NCBI RefSeq assembly: GCF_024753135.1
Contig: NZ_JANUGP010000039.1
Location: 1-55,478, forward strand
Direction of reading: 5' to 3'
DNA length: 55,478 nt
Origin: Streptomyces pyxinicus
GTDB taxonomy: Bacteria > Actinomycetota > Actinomycetes > Streptomycetales > Streptomycetaceae
Made by a program: the position numbers and the translations under genes. The notes under the pieces are model-generated. The model saw only the letters and a program-made list of their open reading frames with translations, was not told the origin of the DNA and made no database searches. Positions 24,001 through 30,805 of this stretch are shown here, piece after piece (the first letter of the stretch is position 1; the number at the start of each line of letters is the position of its first letter).

Positions 24001-25153
24001 CAGCCTGGTCGGCCGGATCAACCGGGAACTGGGCGCCGCCCTGCCGCTCCAGGTGCTGTTCGACGCGCCGACCATCGCCGAACTGGCCCGCCGGGTCGAC
24101 CGGGAGCCCACGACCGCGCTGTCCCGGCTGGTGCGGCTGCGCGCCGGGGACGGCGGCCGGCCGGTGTTCTGCTGGCCCGGCCTCGGCGGCTACCCGATGA
24201 GCCTGCGGCTGCTGGCCGGACGGCTCGACGAACCGGGCCGGCCGTTCGTCGGGGTGCAGGCGTACGGCGTCAACGCGGGCGAGGTGCCGTACCCGGCCTT
24301 CGAGGAGATGGTCGCGGCGGACCTCGCACTGATCCGGCGCCTCCAGCCGTCCGGGCCGTACACGCTGTGGGGCTACTCCTTCGGGGCGCGGCTCGCCTTC
24401 GCGGCCGCCCACCGACTGGAGCGGGCCGGCGAGCGGGTGGACGAGGTGGTGCTGCTCGCGCCGGGCAAGCCCCCGGTGGAGGCGGACGGCCGTGCCACGG
24501 CCGACTTCGGCGACCCCGCCTTCGTGTCGATCCTCTACTCGGTGTTCGCCGGGAACCTGGAGCCGTCGGCGGTGGCCGCCTGCCTGGCCGCGGCCCGGGA
24601 CGAGGAGTCCTTCACGGCGTTCGTCCTGAGCCGGTTCGCGCACCTGGACCCGGACCTGGTGCGGCGGATCACCGGGGTGGTGCGGCGCACCTTCCGCTTC
24701 GAGTACGACCCCGGGGACCTGTCCGAGCGCGGGCTCCGGGCGCCGGTCACGGTGCTGCGCGCCCGCGGCGACCAGGACTCCTTCCTCGACGCCGGCCACG
24801 CCCTGACGGTCGACCCGCCCACGGTGCACCGGCTGGACGCCGATCACTACCAACTGCTGCGCGCGCACGGAATGGACGAACTCGTCGGCGCCCTACGGTC
24901 CCGCCGACCCACCGGAAAGGTCATCGGAGTGCCCCACGTCAGCATCAAGCATTTCCCGGACAACCTCGCCGCCGACCAGATCTCCACCCTGGTCGACGCG
25001 ATCACCAGCGCCGTGCGCACCGCGTTCTCCGTCGACGCGGGCGCCGTGTCGATCGCCCTGGAGCCGGTGGCGCGGGACGTGTGGAACGAACGGGTCTACA
25101 TACCGGAGATCGTCGAAGGCACCGGGAACCTCGTCAAGGCCCCCACCTACTGA
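21065..25153 (+). CDS. Indigoidine-synthetase-like NRPS (A-Ox-T-TE) with C-terminal tautomerase
   Basis: A 1362-aa single-module NRPS. The adenylation domain (about 10-530) contains YTSGSTGSPKG near 176, and I read its ten-position code as D-A-W-Q-F-G-L-I-N-K; from memory this resembles glutamine-activating indigoidine synthetases. An FMN nitroreductase-type oxidase (about 535-880, begins FGRKTYRFYDGG) interrupts the A domain before its last motif NGKVDQ near 915, exactly as in BpsA/IndC. Then come a thiolation domain (GGHS, Ser975) and a thioesterase (GYSFG, Ser1105). Residue 1288 is where BpsA-type enzymes end. Here the frame continues into a PptA-like tautomerase (1289-1362). The ATG at 21065 is preferred to a GTG 39 nt upstream. 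It opens the 11-kb cluster. Confidence 0.92.
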   Translation: MMAKLSGSEELSLSDMLRAAILAQPDRTAVSCGTQRLTFQQLGDRSEHLAGRLRRLGAAADVAVGIFMEPSVDLMASVWGVLHAGAAYLPLSPEYPDERVRYMIADSGTGIVLTHASLVPRLRALTPPGTRIVTPDGGEEGAGAFDRSVPAPPAQAPAPAQSPVPARPDALAYLIYTSGSTGSPKGIGIEQHSIVRQLRWLAEEQGLDHRRTVLQKTPLSFDAAQWEILAPACGSAVVMSEPGGYADPEGLIGLVQAHGVTTLQGVPTLLQALVDTGRLSGCTSLTHVFSGGEALTRTLAIELLDALPDCALVNLYGPSECTINASAHTVDRNTVRDGPDHLPIGRPVPGLAFHVLDPAGRPLAPGEAGELHISGAQLARGYWNNPELTGRRFPPNPFADPADPHSARLYRTGDLARWNDDGTVQFLGRTDSQVKLRGFRVELDEVKVSIERHDWVKRAAVLVREDTRVGANLVAFVELDPRRAALMDQGNHGAHHQSKRSRLQLKAQLADLGVRREEGPPAVGLPGRDATAEQRRTVFGRKTYRFYDGGGVDRADLLALLAPRTADPTDPAREPGDLDLAELGFLLRYFGQFHSTERLLPKYGYASPGSLYATQLYLELSGIAGLDAGFHYYHPVLHRLERIAPAPAGPPRLRAHLVGRRSAIEPVYRNNIEEVLRFEAGHLVGLFDHVLPRFGLRIGALAAVPGVKELLRCPDEDYYLGSYEVASAAAAPDAGSAVEVYVQAHPGRVAGLPGGQYRYRDGDLVPVSEELVRRRDVIAINQEVYERAAFGVGLVGRAAEPWQRYADLGRELQRLQLNGLHLGLMSAGYSSETGNPLPAALRLAEITGHGPDAASYFAVGGRISAEQWRSEGMREDSVHLRGPAEIVRDNLAETLPPYMVPNRVTVLDAFPLTPNGKVDQRALRELDRAAVDDAETPVVAPRTPTEEAIAALWAQVLRQERVSIRDDFFAAGGHSLTAVSLVGRINRELGAALPLQVLFDAPTIAELARRVDREPTTALSRLVRLRAGDGGRPVFCWPGLGGYPMSLRLLAGRLDEPGRPFVGVQAYGVNAGEVPYPAFEEMVAADLALIRRLQPSGPYTLWGYSFGARLAFAAAHRLERAGERVDEVVLLAPGKPPVEADGRATADFGDPAFVSILYSVFAGNLEPSAVAACLAAARDEESFTAFVLSRFAHLDPDLVRRITGVVRRTFRFEYDPGDLSERGLRAPVTVLRARGDQDSFLDAGHALTVDPPTVHRLDADHYQLLRAHGMDELVGALRSRRPTGKVIGVPHVSIKHFPDNLAADQISTLVDAITSAVRTAFSVDAGAVSIALEPVARDVWNERVYIPEIVEGTGNLVKAPTY
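24929..25153 (+). CDS. Nested tautomerase (PptA/4-oxalocrotonate tautomerase family)
   Basis: A 74-aa reading in the same frame as the NRPS end. It begins GTG-CCC, so after Met removal the mature N-terminus is Pro-His-Val-Ser-Ile-Lys. Tautomerases of this family need a free N-terminal proline as catalytic base. GGAAAGG lies at 24914-24920, 8 nt before the GTG, an ideal ribosome site in the middle of a long coding frame. The length (about 75) matches stand-alone E. coli PptA, as do IALEPV and the closing KAPTY. I infer internal initiation, so that both a fused and a free form may be made. The alternative is that only the fusion exists and the domain is catalytically inert or structural. Confidence 0.65.
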   Translation: MPHVSIKHFPDNLAADQISTLVDAITSAVRTAFSVDAGAVSIALEPVARDVWNERVYIPEIVEGTGNLVKAPTY

Positions 25154-25169
25154 GCCGGGCGGAGACCTC

Positions 25170-25793
25170 ATGCACAGGGTGTTCGTCCGGGCGGGGGAGG
25201 ACCTCGCCGTGATCGTCGCGCGGGACCCGTCGGTGCGCGGCCGCGGGGAGGCGCTGCTGCACCCGGCGCTGCCCGCCCTGTGGGCGCACCGGGCGGCCCA
25301 CGCCCTGTACCGGCGGGGCCGCCGCAGGGCGGCCAAGCTGCTCGCCTACTGGGCGCGGTCGGTGACCGGGATCGAGATCCATCCGGGGGCCCGGCTGGGC
25401 CGGCGGGTGTTCATCGACCACGGGGCCGCCGTGGTCATCGGGGAGACGGCCGAGGTCGGCGACGACGTCACGCTCTACCACCAGGTCACGCTCGGCGCGG
25501 TCGGCTGGTGGCGGGACGGGCGGCGCCCGGCCGGTGCCCGCCGGCACCCGGTCGTCGGCGACCGGGCGGTGCTCGGCGCGGGCGCGACCGTGCTGGGCCC
25601 GGTCACCGTCGGCGCGGACGCGCTGGTCGGCGCCGGCTCCCTGGTCGTCGGCGACGTGCCCGCGGGGGCCCGGGTGCTGGCGCCCGTCGCCGCCGTCGTC
25701 CTCCCGCCGCCGGTGGCCGAGCGGGGGGAGGCGGTCGAGCGGGCGGAGGCGGGCCGGTTGCTGCGCGCGCTGGCCACCTCCGGCTGCTGGTGA
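25170..25793 (+). CDS. Serine O-acetyltransferase-like protein (CysE/EpsC type)
   Basis: A 207-aa protein with a helical N-terminus (PALWAHRAAHALYRRGRRRAAKLLAYWARS) and a left-handed beta-helix of hexapeptide repeats: EIHPGARLGRRVFIDHGAAVVIGE, then GDDVTLYHQVTLGAVGW, then a later VVGDRAVLGAGATVLGP run. The catalytic-type histidines (IDHG, YHQVTLG) are in place. It starts 17 nt after the NRPS stop, so it belongs to the same transcript. It should make O-acetyl-L-serine from serine and acetyl-CoA, feeding the cysteine-synthase domain of the next protein. A dedicated copy in a cluster suggests a beta-substituted alanine is a building block. Confidence 0.88.
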   Translation: MHRVFVRAGEDLAVIVARDPSVRGRGEALLHPALPALWAHRAAHALYRRGRRRAAKLLAYWARSVTGIEIHPGARLGRRVFIDHGAAVVIGETAEVGDDVTLYHQVTLGAVGWWRDGRRPAGARRHPVVGDRAVLGAGATVLGPVTVGADALVGAGSLVVGDVPAGARVLAPVAAVVLPPPVAERGEAVERAEAGRLLRALATSGCW

Positions 25794-25894
25794 GGCCCGC
25801 GTCCCGGTCCGGTGTCCACCGCCTTCTGCCCCTGTCCGCCGCTGTACGCCGCATTCCCGCCCGGCTCCGTGCCGGTACGCCATCGGAGGCACAG

Positions 25895-28144
25895 ATGATT
25901 CACGTCGGTGTCCTGGAGAGCAATCTCTCCGGTTCCGGCTTCGAGGGCCTGCAGATCATCAAGGAACTCGACTGCCGGGTCACCTTCTTCACCCGCGACC
26001 TGGACCGGTACCTGGAAGTGCCGGGCGGTCCGGCCTACTTCGACGCCTATGTGGACGAGATCGTCCACTGTGAGACCAACATCCTGGCGGAACTGCTTCC
26101 GCGGGTGCACGCGATCGGGGCGAAGCACCCGTTCGACGCGTTCCTGACGCTGGCCGAGTACGACGTCGTCGTGGCCGCCGAGGTCGCGGTGCGCCTCGGA
26201 CTGCCGACCGTCAGCGTCGACGGGGTCGCCACCGCCCGGAACAAGGCGCTGATGCGCCGCCGCTGCGCCGAACTCGGCGTGCCCATACCGGAGTTCCGCA
26301 CCGTGCGGACCCCCGAGGAGGCCGCCGTCGCCGCCGCCGAGATCGGGCTGCCCTGTGTGGTGAAGCCGGCCGACGAGACCAGCAGCGCCGACGTGCGGCT
26401 GGTGGACACGGCGGCCGAGGCCGGTGAGCACGTCGCGCTGATCCGCTCCCGGGTCGAGAACACCCGGGGCCAGGCCCGGTACCACGAGCTGATGGTGGAG
26501 GAGTATCTGAGCGGGCCCGAGGTCAGCGTCGAGGTGCTGGCCGACGGCGACCGGTACGAGGTGTTCGGGGTCACCGACAAGTCGGTCGCCGGCCAGGGTT
26601 ACTTCGTGGAGCTGGCCCACAGCTTCCCCTCCGGGCTGCCCGAGCCGGTGGTGCGGGCCTGCGGCGACCTGGCGGTGCGGGCGCTGCGCGCGGTCGGGTT
26701 CGACCTGGGCATGGCCCACGTCGAGATCAAGGTGACCGCGTCCGGACCGAAGCTCGTCGAGATCAACCCGCGCCCCGCCGGCGGCAAGATCACCTACCTG
26801 GTGGACCGGGCGCTCGGCATCAAGTCGCTCGAACTGGTGGCCCGGCAGTACCTCGGCCGGCCGCTGCCCGCCCGGGTGCTGCCCGAGCGGCCGGCCGGCG
26901 GCGCCGCGATCCGCTACCTCACCGCCCCGCCCGGCCGGGTGGTGTCGGTCGCCGGACAGGCGCGGGCCGCCGCGCTGCCCGGCGTCGAGGAGGTCGTCGT
27001 CAAGCCGGAGCCGGGCGCGGTGCTGCGGGAACCGCGCCGCAACGGCGACCGGGCCGGGCACGTGCTGGTGGTGGCCGCGAGCGCGCAGCTCGCGGCACGT
27101 ACCGCCGAGGCCGCGGCGCAGGAGATCGTCATCCGCACCGAGCCGGTCCCCCGGCGCCCGGTCGCGGACTCCCTGGCCGACCTGATCGGCGGCACGCCCC
27201 TGCTGCGGCTCCCGGCCGGGCTGCTCGCGGACGGCGTCCCGGGCGGCGTCCCGGCCGGCGCCGAGGTGCTGGCCAAGCTGGAGCTGTTCAACCCCTGGTC
27301 CAGCAGCAAGGACCGGGCGGCGCTGGCGATGCTGCGCGGCGCCGAGGAGCGGGGGCTGCTGACACCGGGCACGGGCACGGTGATCGAGGCGACCTCGGGC
27401 AACACCGGGATCTCGCTGGCCGCGCTGGCGGCGGCACGCGGCTACCGGTGCGTGATCGTGCTGCCGGACAACGCGACGCCGGAGCGGGTGGCGGTGCTGC
27501 GGTCGCTGGGCGCGGAGGTGGTACGGACCGCGCACACGGGCGGCTACCAGGCGGCCGTCGACCACGCCGAGGAACTGCACCGGCTCACCCCCGGTTCCTG
27601 GTTCTGCCGCCAGCACGACAACCCGGACAACCCGCGCGCGCACTACGAGACCACCGGCCCGGAGCTGTGGTCCGACGCCGAGGGGCGCATCGACGTGTTC
27701 GTCTGCGGCGTCGGCACCGGCGGCACGCTGAGCGGAGCCGGCCGGTACCTGCGCGAGCGGCACCCCGGCCTGCGCGTCGTCGCGGTCGAACCGGCCGGCT
27801 CGCCCCTGCTCTCCGGCGGCGAACCCGGCACGCACGCCATCCCCGGCTTCAACGGCGGCTTCATCGCGCCCACGACCGACCGGGACCTCATCGACGAGGT
27901 CATCGCGGTCTCCGACGCCGACGCCCTCGACACCACCCGGCGCCTCGCCCGCCACACCGGCCTGACGGTCGGCATCTCGGCCGGCGCCGTCGTCCACGCC
28001 GCCACCGCCGTCGCCGCCCGCCCCGCCCTGCGCGGCCGGCGCGTCGTCACCCTCCTCCCGGACAGCGGCGAGCGGTACCTGAGCCTGCTGGGCGCGGAGC
28101 CGGAGCCGGTGCCGGCGGGCGCGGGTGGCGGGGGCGACCGGTGA
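25895..28144 (+). CDS. ATP-grasp ligase fused to a cysteine-synthase-like PLP enzyme
   Basis: A 749-aa two-domain protein. Residues about 1-410 form an ATP-grasp carboxylate-amine ligase (PCVVKPADETSSADV, MVEEYLSGPEVSVEV, metal-binding VEINPRPAGGKITY). Residues about 425-745 form a fold-type II PLP enzyme of the CysK/CBS family (DLIGGTPLLRL, PLP lysine K472 in SSSKDR, substrate loop TSGNTG, GVGTGGTLSGAGRYL, VGISAGA). The ATG has CGGAGG 6 nt upstream. The acetyltransferase before it would supply O-acetylserine. The fusion suggests that a beta-substituted amino acid made by the PLP domain is directly ligated by the ATP-grasp domain. The nucleophile and partner are unknown. It overlaps the next gene by GTGA. 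Confidence 0.9.
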   Translation: MIHVGVLESNLSGSGFEGLQIIKELDCRVTFFTRDLDRYLEVPGGPAYFDAYVDEIVHCETNILAELLPRVHAIGAKHPFDAFLTLAEYDVVVAAEVAVRLGLPTVSVDGVATARNKALMRRRCAELGVPIPEFRTVRTPEEAAVAAAEIGLPCVVKPADETSSADVRLVDTAAEAGEHVALIRSRVENTRGQARYHELMVEEYLSGPEVSVEVLADGDRYEVFGVTDKSVAGQGYFVELAHSFPSGLPEPVVRACGDLAVRALRAVGFDLGMAHVEIKVTASGPKLVEINPRPAGGKITYLVDRALGIKSLELVARQYLGRPLPARVLPERPAGGAAIRYLTAPPGRVVSVAGQARAAALPGVEEVVVKPEPGAVLREPRRNGDRAGHVLVVAASAQLAARTAEAAAQEIVIRTEPVPRRPVADSLADLIGGTPLLRLPAGLLADGVPGGVPAGAEVLAKLELFNPWSSSKDRAALAMLRGAEERGLLTPGTGTVIEATSGNTGISLAALAAARGYRCVIVLPDNATPERVAVLRSLGAEVVRTAHTGGYQAAVDHAEELHRLTPGSWFCRQHDNPDNPRAHYETTGPELWSDAEGRIDVFVCGVGTGGTLSGAGRYLRERHPGLRVVAVEPAGSPLLSGGEPGTHAIPGFNGGFIAPTTDRDLIDEVIAVSDADALDTTRRLARHTGLTVGISAGAVVHAATAVAARPALRGRRVVTLLPDSGERYLSLLGAEPEPVPAGAGGGGDR

Positions 28145-29424
28145 CCGGGCAGGGTCCGGCACCCGCGCCCACCGGTGCCGACGACCGCCCCCGCCTCCTC
28201 ATGGTCATGCCCTACCGGCAGTTCGTCGCCAAGGCGCGCGCCGCCGGGTTCTGGGTCGGGGCGGTGTGGGACCCCCGGCTGGAGACGCCGGAGTACCTGG
28301 ACGACGTACGGGCCTCGGCCGATCTGTTCGTGCTCGCCGACTTCGAGGACGCGGAGGGGCTGCGGCAAACGATCCGGGAGACCGCGCGGGAGCACCGGGC
28401 CGGGTGGGTCTACCACATCGGCCGGGAGGAGACGATGGTCGCCGCCCACGAGGTGGCCGAGGAGCTGGGTGCCGGGCTGAACCCGGCCGAGGCGGTGCGG
28501 TGTCTCACGGACAAGCACGCCATGCGGGAGCTGCTCGCCCGCCGGGGCCTGTCCCCGGTGGCGTTCGAGGCGGCGGCGACCCGGCGCGAGGTGCCGGACG
28601 CGGTCGCGCGCATCGGGTTGCCGGCCGTGGTCAAGCCGACCGCGCTGGCCGGCAGCCGCGCGGTGTTCCTGTGGCGCGAGCCGGCCGACCTGGCCGCCTG
28701 GACCGCGCTGGTCGAGCGGTACGGCTACGACGGCCCCTTCCTGGTCGAGGAGTACCTGCGCGGGCCCGAGTACAGCGTGGAGACCCTGAGCCGGGACGGC
28801 CGCCACCAGGTGGTCGGCATCACCGCGAAACTGCTCGGCCCGCCACCGCTGTTCGTGGAGGTCGGACACGTCCACCCGGCGCCGCTGCCCGAGGCCCGCA
28901 GACGGGCGGTGGAGGAGCTGACCACGGAGTTCCTCACGGCGTGCGGCTACCGGTTCGGGCCCGCGCACACCGAGGTCATCTGGACCCCGCGCGGCCCGCG
29001 CGTCGTGGAGTCGCAGGCCCGCCTCGGCGGCGACCGGATACCCCGGCTGATCCGGCTCGCCACCGGCCTGGACATCGAGCGGGCGATCTTCGACGCCCTG
29101 GCGGGCGCACCGGCCGCACCGGTCACCCCGGCCGGGACGGCGATCGTCCGGTTCTTCACCTTCCCGCCCGGCCGCGTCGAGGAGATCCGGGGCCTGGAAC
29201 GCGCCGGCCGCCTCGCCTACGTGGACGAGCTGAGCCTGCGCCTGGCTCCGGGGGACACCGCCCCGGAGGTCCGCGACTCCAAGAGCCGGCACGGGCACGT
29301 CATCGTCTCCGGCGCCTCGTACGAGGAGGCGCTGGCCCGCTGCGAGCAGGTGCTCGGCACCGTCGAGGCCGTAGTCGACGGGACCCCGGCGCGGGCGGAC
29401 GGCCGTACCGGGAGCCCCGTATGA
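28141..29424 (+). CDS. ATP-grasp ligase, second of the cluster
   Basis: A 427-aa ATP-grasp enzyme. It has an N-terminal Rossmann-like pre-ATP-grasp part (about 15-115, LLMVMPYRQFVAKARAAGFW), the ATP-grasp core (PAVVKPTALAGSRAVFLW, FLVEEYLRGPEYSVETLS), a late metal-binding part with VVESQARLGGDR, and a C-terminal SelC/PurK-like beta domain. In the last part the usual E-x-N-x-R reads E-S-Q-A-R, so the Asn of the metal-binding pair is Gln. The GTG overlaps the upstream stop. Such proteins join a carboxylate to an amine via an acyl-phosphate, as in L-amino-acid ligases. Two similar ligases flank it, implying consecutive peptide-like bonds. Confidence 0.9.
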   Translation: MTGQGPAPAPTGADDRPRLLMVMPYRQFVAKARAAGFWVGAVWDPRLETPEYLDDVRASADLFVLADFEDAEGLRQTIRETAREHRAGWVYHIGREETMVAAHEVAEELGAGLNPAEAVRCLTDKHAMRELLARRGLSPVAFEAAATRREVPDAVARIGLPAVVKPTALAGSRAVFLWREPADLAAWTALVERYGYDGPFLVEEYLRGPEYSVETLSRDGRHQVVGITAKLLGPPPLFVEVGHVHPAPLPEARRRAVEELTTEFLTACGYRFGPAHTEVIWTPRGPRVVESQARLGGDRIPRLIRLATGLDIERAIFDALAGAPAAPVTPAGTAIVRFFTFPPGRVEEIRGLERAGRLAYVDELSLRLAPGDTAPEVRDSKSRHGHVIVSGASYEEALARCEQVLGTVEAVVDGTPARADGRTGSPV

Positions 29425-29441
29425 GGACCGGCGGCGTATGA
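29421..29441 (+). CDS. 6-codon mini-ORF coupling two ATP-grasp genes
   Basis: ATG AGG ACC GGC GGC GTA TGA. Its ATG overlaps the upstream stop (ATGA, 29421-29424) and its stop overlaps the next mini-ORF start (ATGA, 29438-29441). It could be a duplication by-product: a 17-bp motif (GTATGAG, G/A, ACCGGCGGC) occurs twice here. Confidence 0.3.
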   Translation: MRTGGV

Positions 29442-29527
29442 GAACCGGCGGCACCCCTTCCCCCCACCCCGAAGAAAGGCACCGACCCATGCAGTGGACC
29501 GCATCCGCACCCCGGAGGTCGCCATGA
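29438..29527 (+). CDS. 29-codon mini-ORF coupling two ATP-grasp genes
   Basis: A 29-aa Pro/Arg/His-rich frame beginning MRTGGTPSPHPEERHRP. It contains a second in-frame ATG at 29489 (MQWTASAPRRSP) that has its own AAAGG ribosome site at 29475-29479. The stop overlaps the ATG of the third ATP-grasp gene (ATGA, 29524-29527). It may serve only to pass ribosomes along the transcript, or could encode a short peptide substrate for the ligases. The second idea is speculative. Confidence 0.35.
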   Translation: MRTGGTPSPHPEERHRPMQWTASAPRRSP

Positions 29528-30780
29528 CCAGCCCCGCCGCCGACGCGCAGGTGGTGTTCGTCGGCTACAACGCGGCCTATCTGCGCGCCATCGACGGACG
29601 CGTCCCGGCCGGATCCGTGGTGGTCGTCGAGGAGCCCGACATCATCCGCAAGCGCGAACTGCACGGCGCCGCCGACCGGTTCGGGTGCCTGGACCGGATC
29701 GTCCCGGCGCCCTACCAGCAGGCGGACGGCGCCCTGGACCTGGCGGCGGAGCTGACGGCCGCCCGCCCGGTGGCCGCCGTGGTGCCGGGTCTGGAGTACG
29801 CGGTGCCGGCGACGGCCGCGCTGGCCGAGAAGCTGGGCCTGCCCGGTGCCGGCGAGCCGGCCGCACGGACCCTGCGGGACAAGGTGCGGCTGCGCGAGGT
29901 CACCTCGGCGGCCGGGATCCGCAACCCGCGCTGGCGCGAGATCCACGGACCCGGCGACATCCTGGACTTCGCCGCCGGCGGCCCGGTGGTGGTCAAGCCG
30001 GCGAACCGGCAGGCCAGCGTCGGCGTGCAGCTGCTGGACGCGGTGGACGCCGGCGGCGCGGCCGAGGCCTGGCGGCGCACCTCGGAGGCCGCCGAGTACG
30101 AACAGGTGCCCGACCGTGAGCTGACCTGGCGCTTCCTCGCCGAGGAGCGGCTGCGCGGCCCCGAGTACAGCGTCGAGGCCCTGGTGCGCGAGGGCGAGGT
30201 CGTCTTCGAGAACGTCACGGCCAAGACGGTGGTCCCGGGGCCGTACCCGGTCGAACTCGGCCACCTGCTGCCCGCCCCGCTGGACTCCGGGCCTCAGGAG
30301 GCCTTCGGTACGGCGATCCGGGCGCTGGTGGCCGCCATCGGCTTCGGCACCGGCATCCTGCACGCCGAGTGGATCCTGACCGAGTCCGGTCCGGCGCTGG
30401 TCGAGTGCGCCGGACGCTGCCCCGGCGACCATCTGATCGACCTGATCGACCTGGCCTACGGCACCCGGATCCGGCTGACCCTCATCGACCTGCTGGCCGG
30501 CCGTCCCGTCTCGCTGCCCCGCGCACCGGAACAGGGCGCGGCGATCCGGTTCCTGGCCGCCGCGCCCGGCACGGTCACGGACATCGCCGGGCTGGCGGCG
30601 GCGCGGGCGCTGCCCGGGGTGCGGGACGTGGCCCTGGACGTCGGGCCCGGCCAGGAGGTACGGCCGTGGACGTCCTCCTGGGACCGCGCCGGGCACGCCA
30701 TCGCGACCGGCCCCGACGCGGCGGCGGCACTGCGGCACGTGCTGGCCGCGGACCACACCGTCCACATCGCAACCCGCTGA
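29524..30780 (+). CDS. ATP-grasp ligase, third of the cluster
   Basis: A 418-aa ATP-grasp enzyme. It has an N-terminal domain (QVVFVGYNAAYLRAIDGRVP, about 8-30), core PVVVKPANRQASVGVQLL, ERLRGPEYSVEALV, and metal-binding LVECAGRCPGDHLIDLI, where the normal E-x-N is E-C-A. A C-terminal domain follows from about 340. The start has CGGAGG 5 nt upstream, which makes 29524 preferable to an in-frame start at 29494. Like the other two ligases it belongs to the L-amino-acid-ligase/DcsG-like superfamily. The altered metal residues in this and the previous ligase differ from the canonical N in the fused enzyme and may mark different activity. Confidence 0.88.
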   Translation: MTSPAADAQVVFVGYNAAYLRAIDGRVPAGSVVVVEEPDIIRKRELHGAADRFGCLDRIVPAPYQQADGALDLAAELTAARPVAAVVPGLEYAVPATAALAEKLGLPGAGEPAARTLRDKVRLREVTSAAGIRNPRWREIHGPGDILDFAAGGPVVVKPANRQASVGVQLLDAVDAGGAAEAWRRTSEAAEYEQVPDRELTWRFLAEERLRGPEYSVEALVREGEVVFENVTAKTVVPGPYPVELGHLLPAPLDSGPQEAFGTAIRALVAAIGFGTGILHAEWILTESGPALVECAGRCPGDHLIDLIDLAYGTRIRLTLIDLLAGRPVSLPRAPEQGAAIRFLAAAPGTVTDIAGLAAARALPGVRDVALDVGPGQEVRPWTSSWDRAGHAIATGPDAAAALRHVLAADHTVHIATR

Positions 30781-30805
30781 GCGGCGGGACGAGTTGAGGA
30801 AACAT

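Noticed and set aside
21065..25153. Straight indigoidine gene (indC)
   Set aside because: Domain order matches, but indA/indB-type partners are missing and tautomerase, CysK and ATP-grasp genes are present, so the final product is probably not plain indigoidine.
25170..28144. Housekeeping cysteine operon (cysE-cysK)
   Set aside because: The CysK part is fused to an ATP-grasp domain and lies in one transcript with an NRPS and more ligases, so a dedicated biosynthetic role is more likely.
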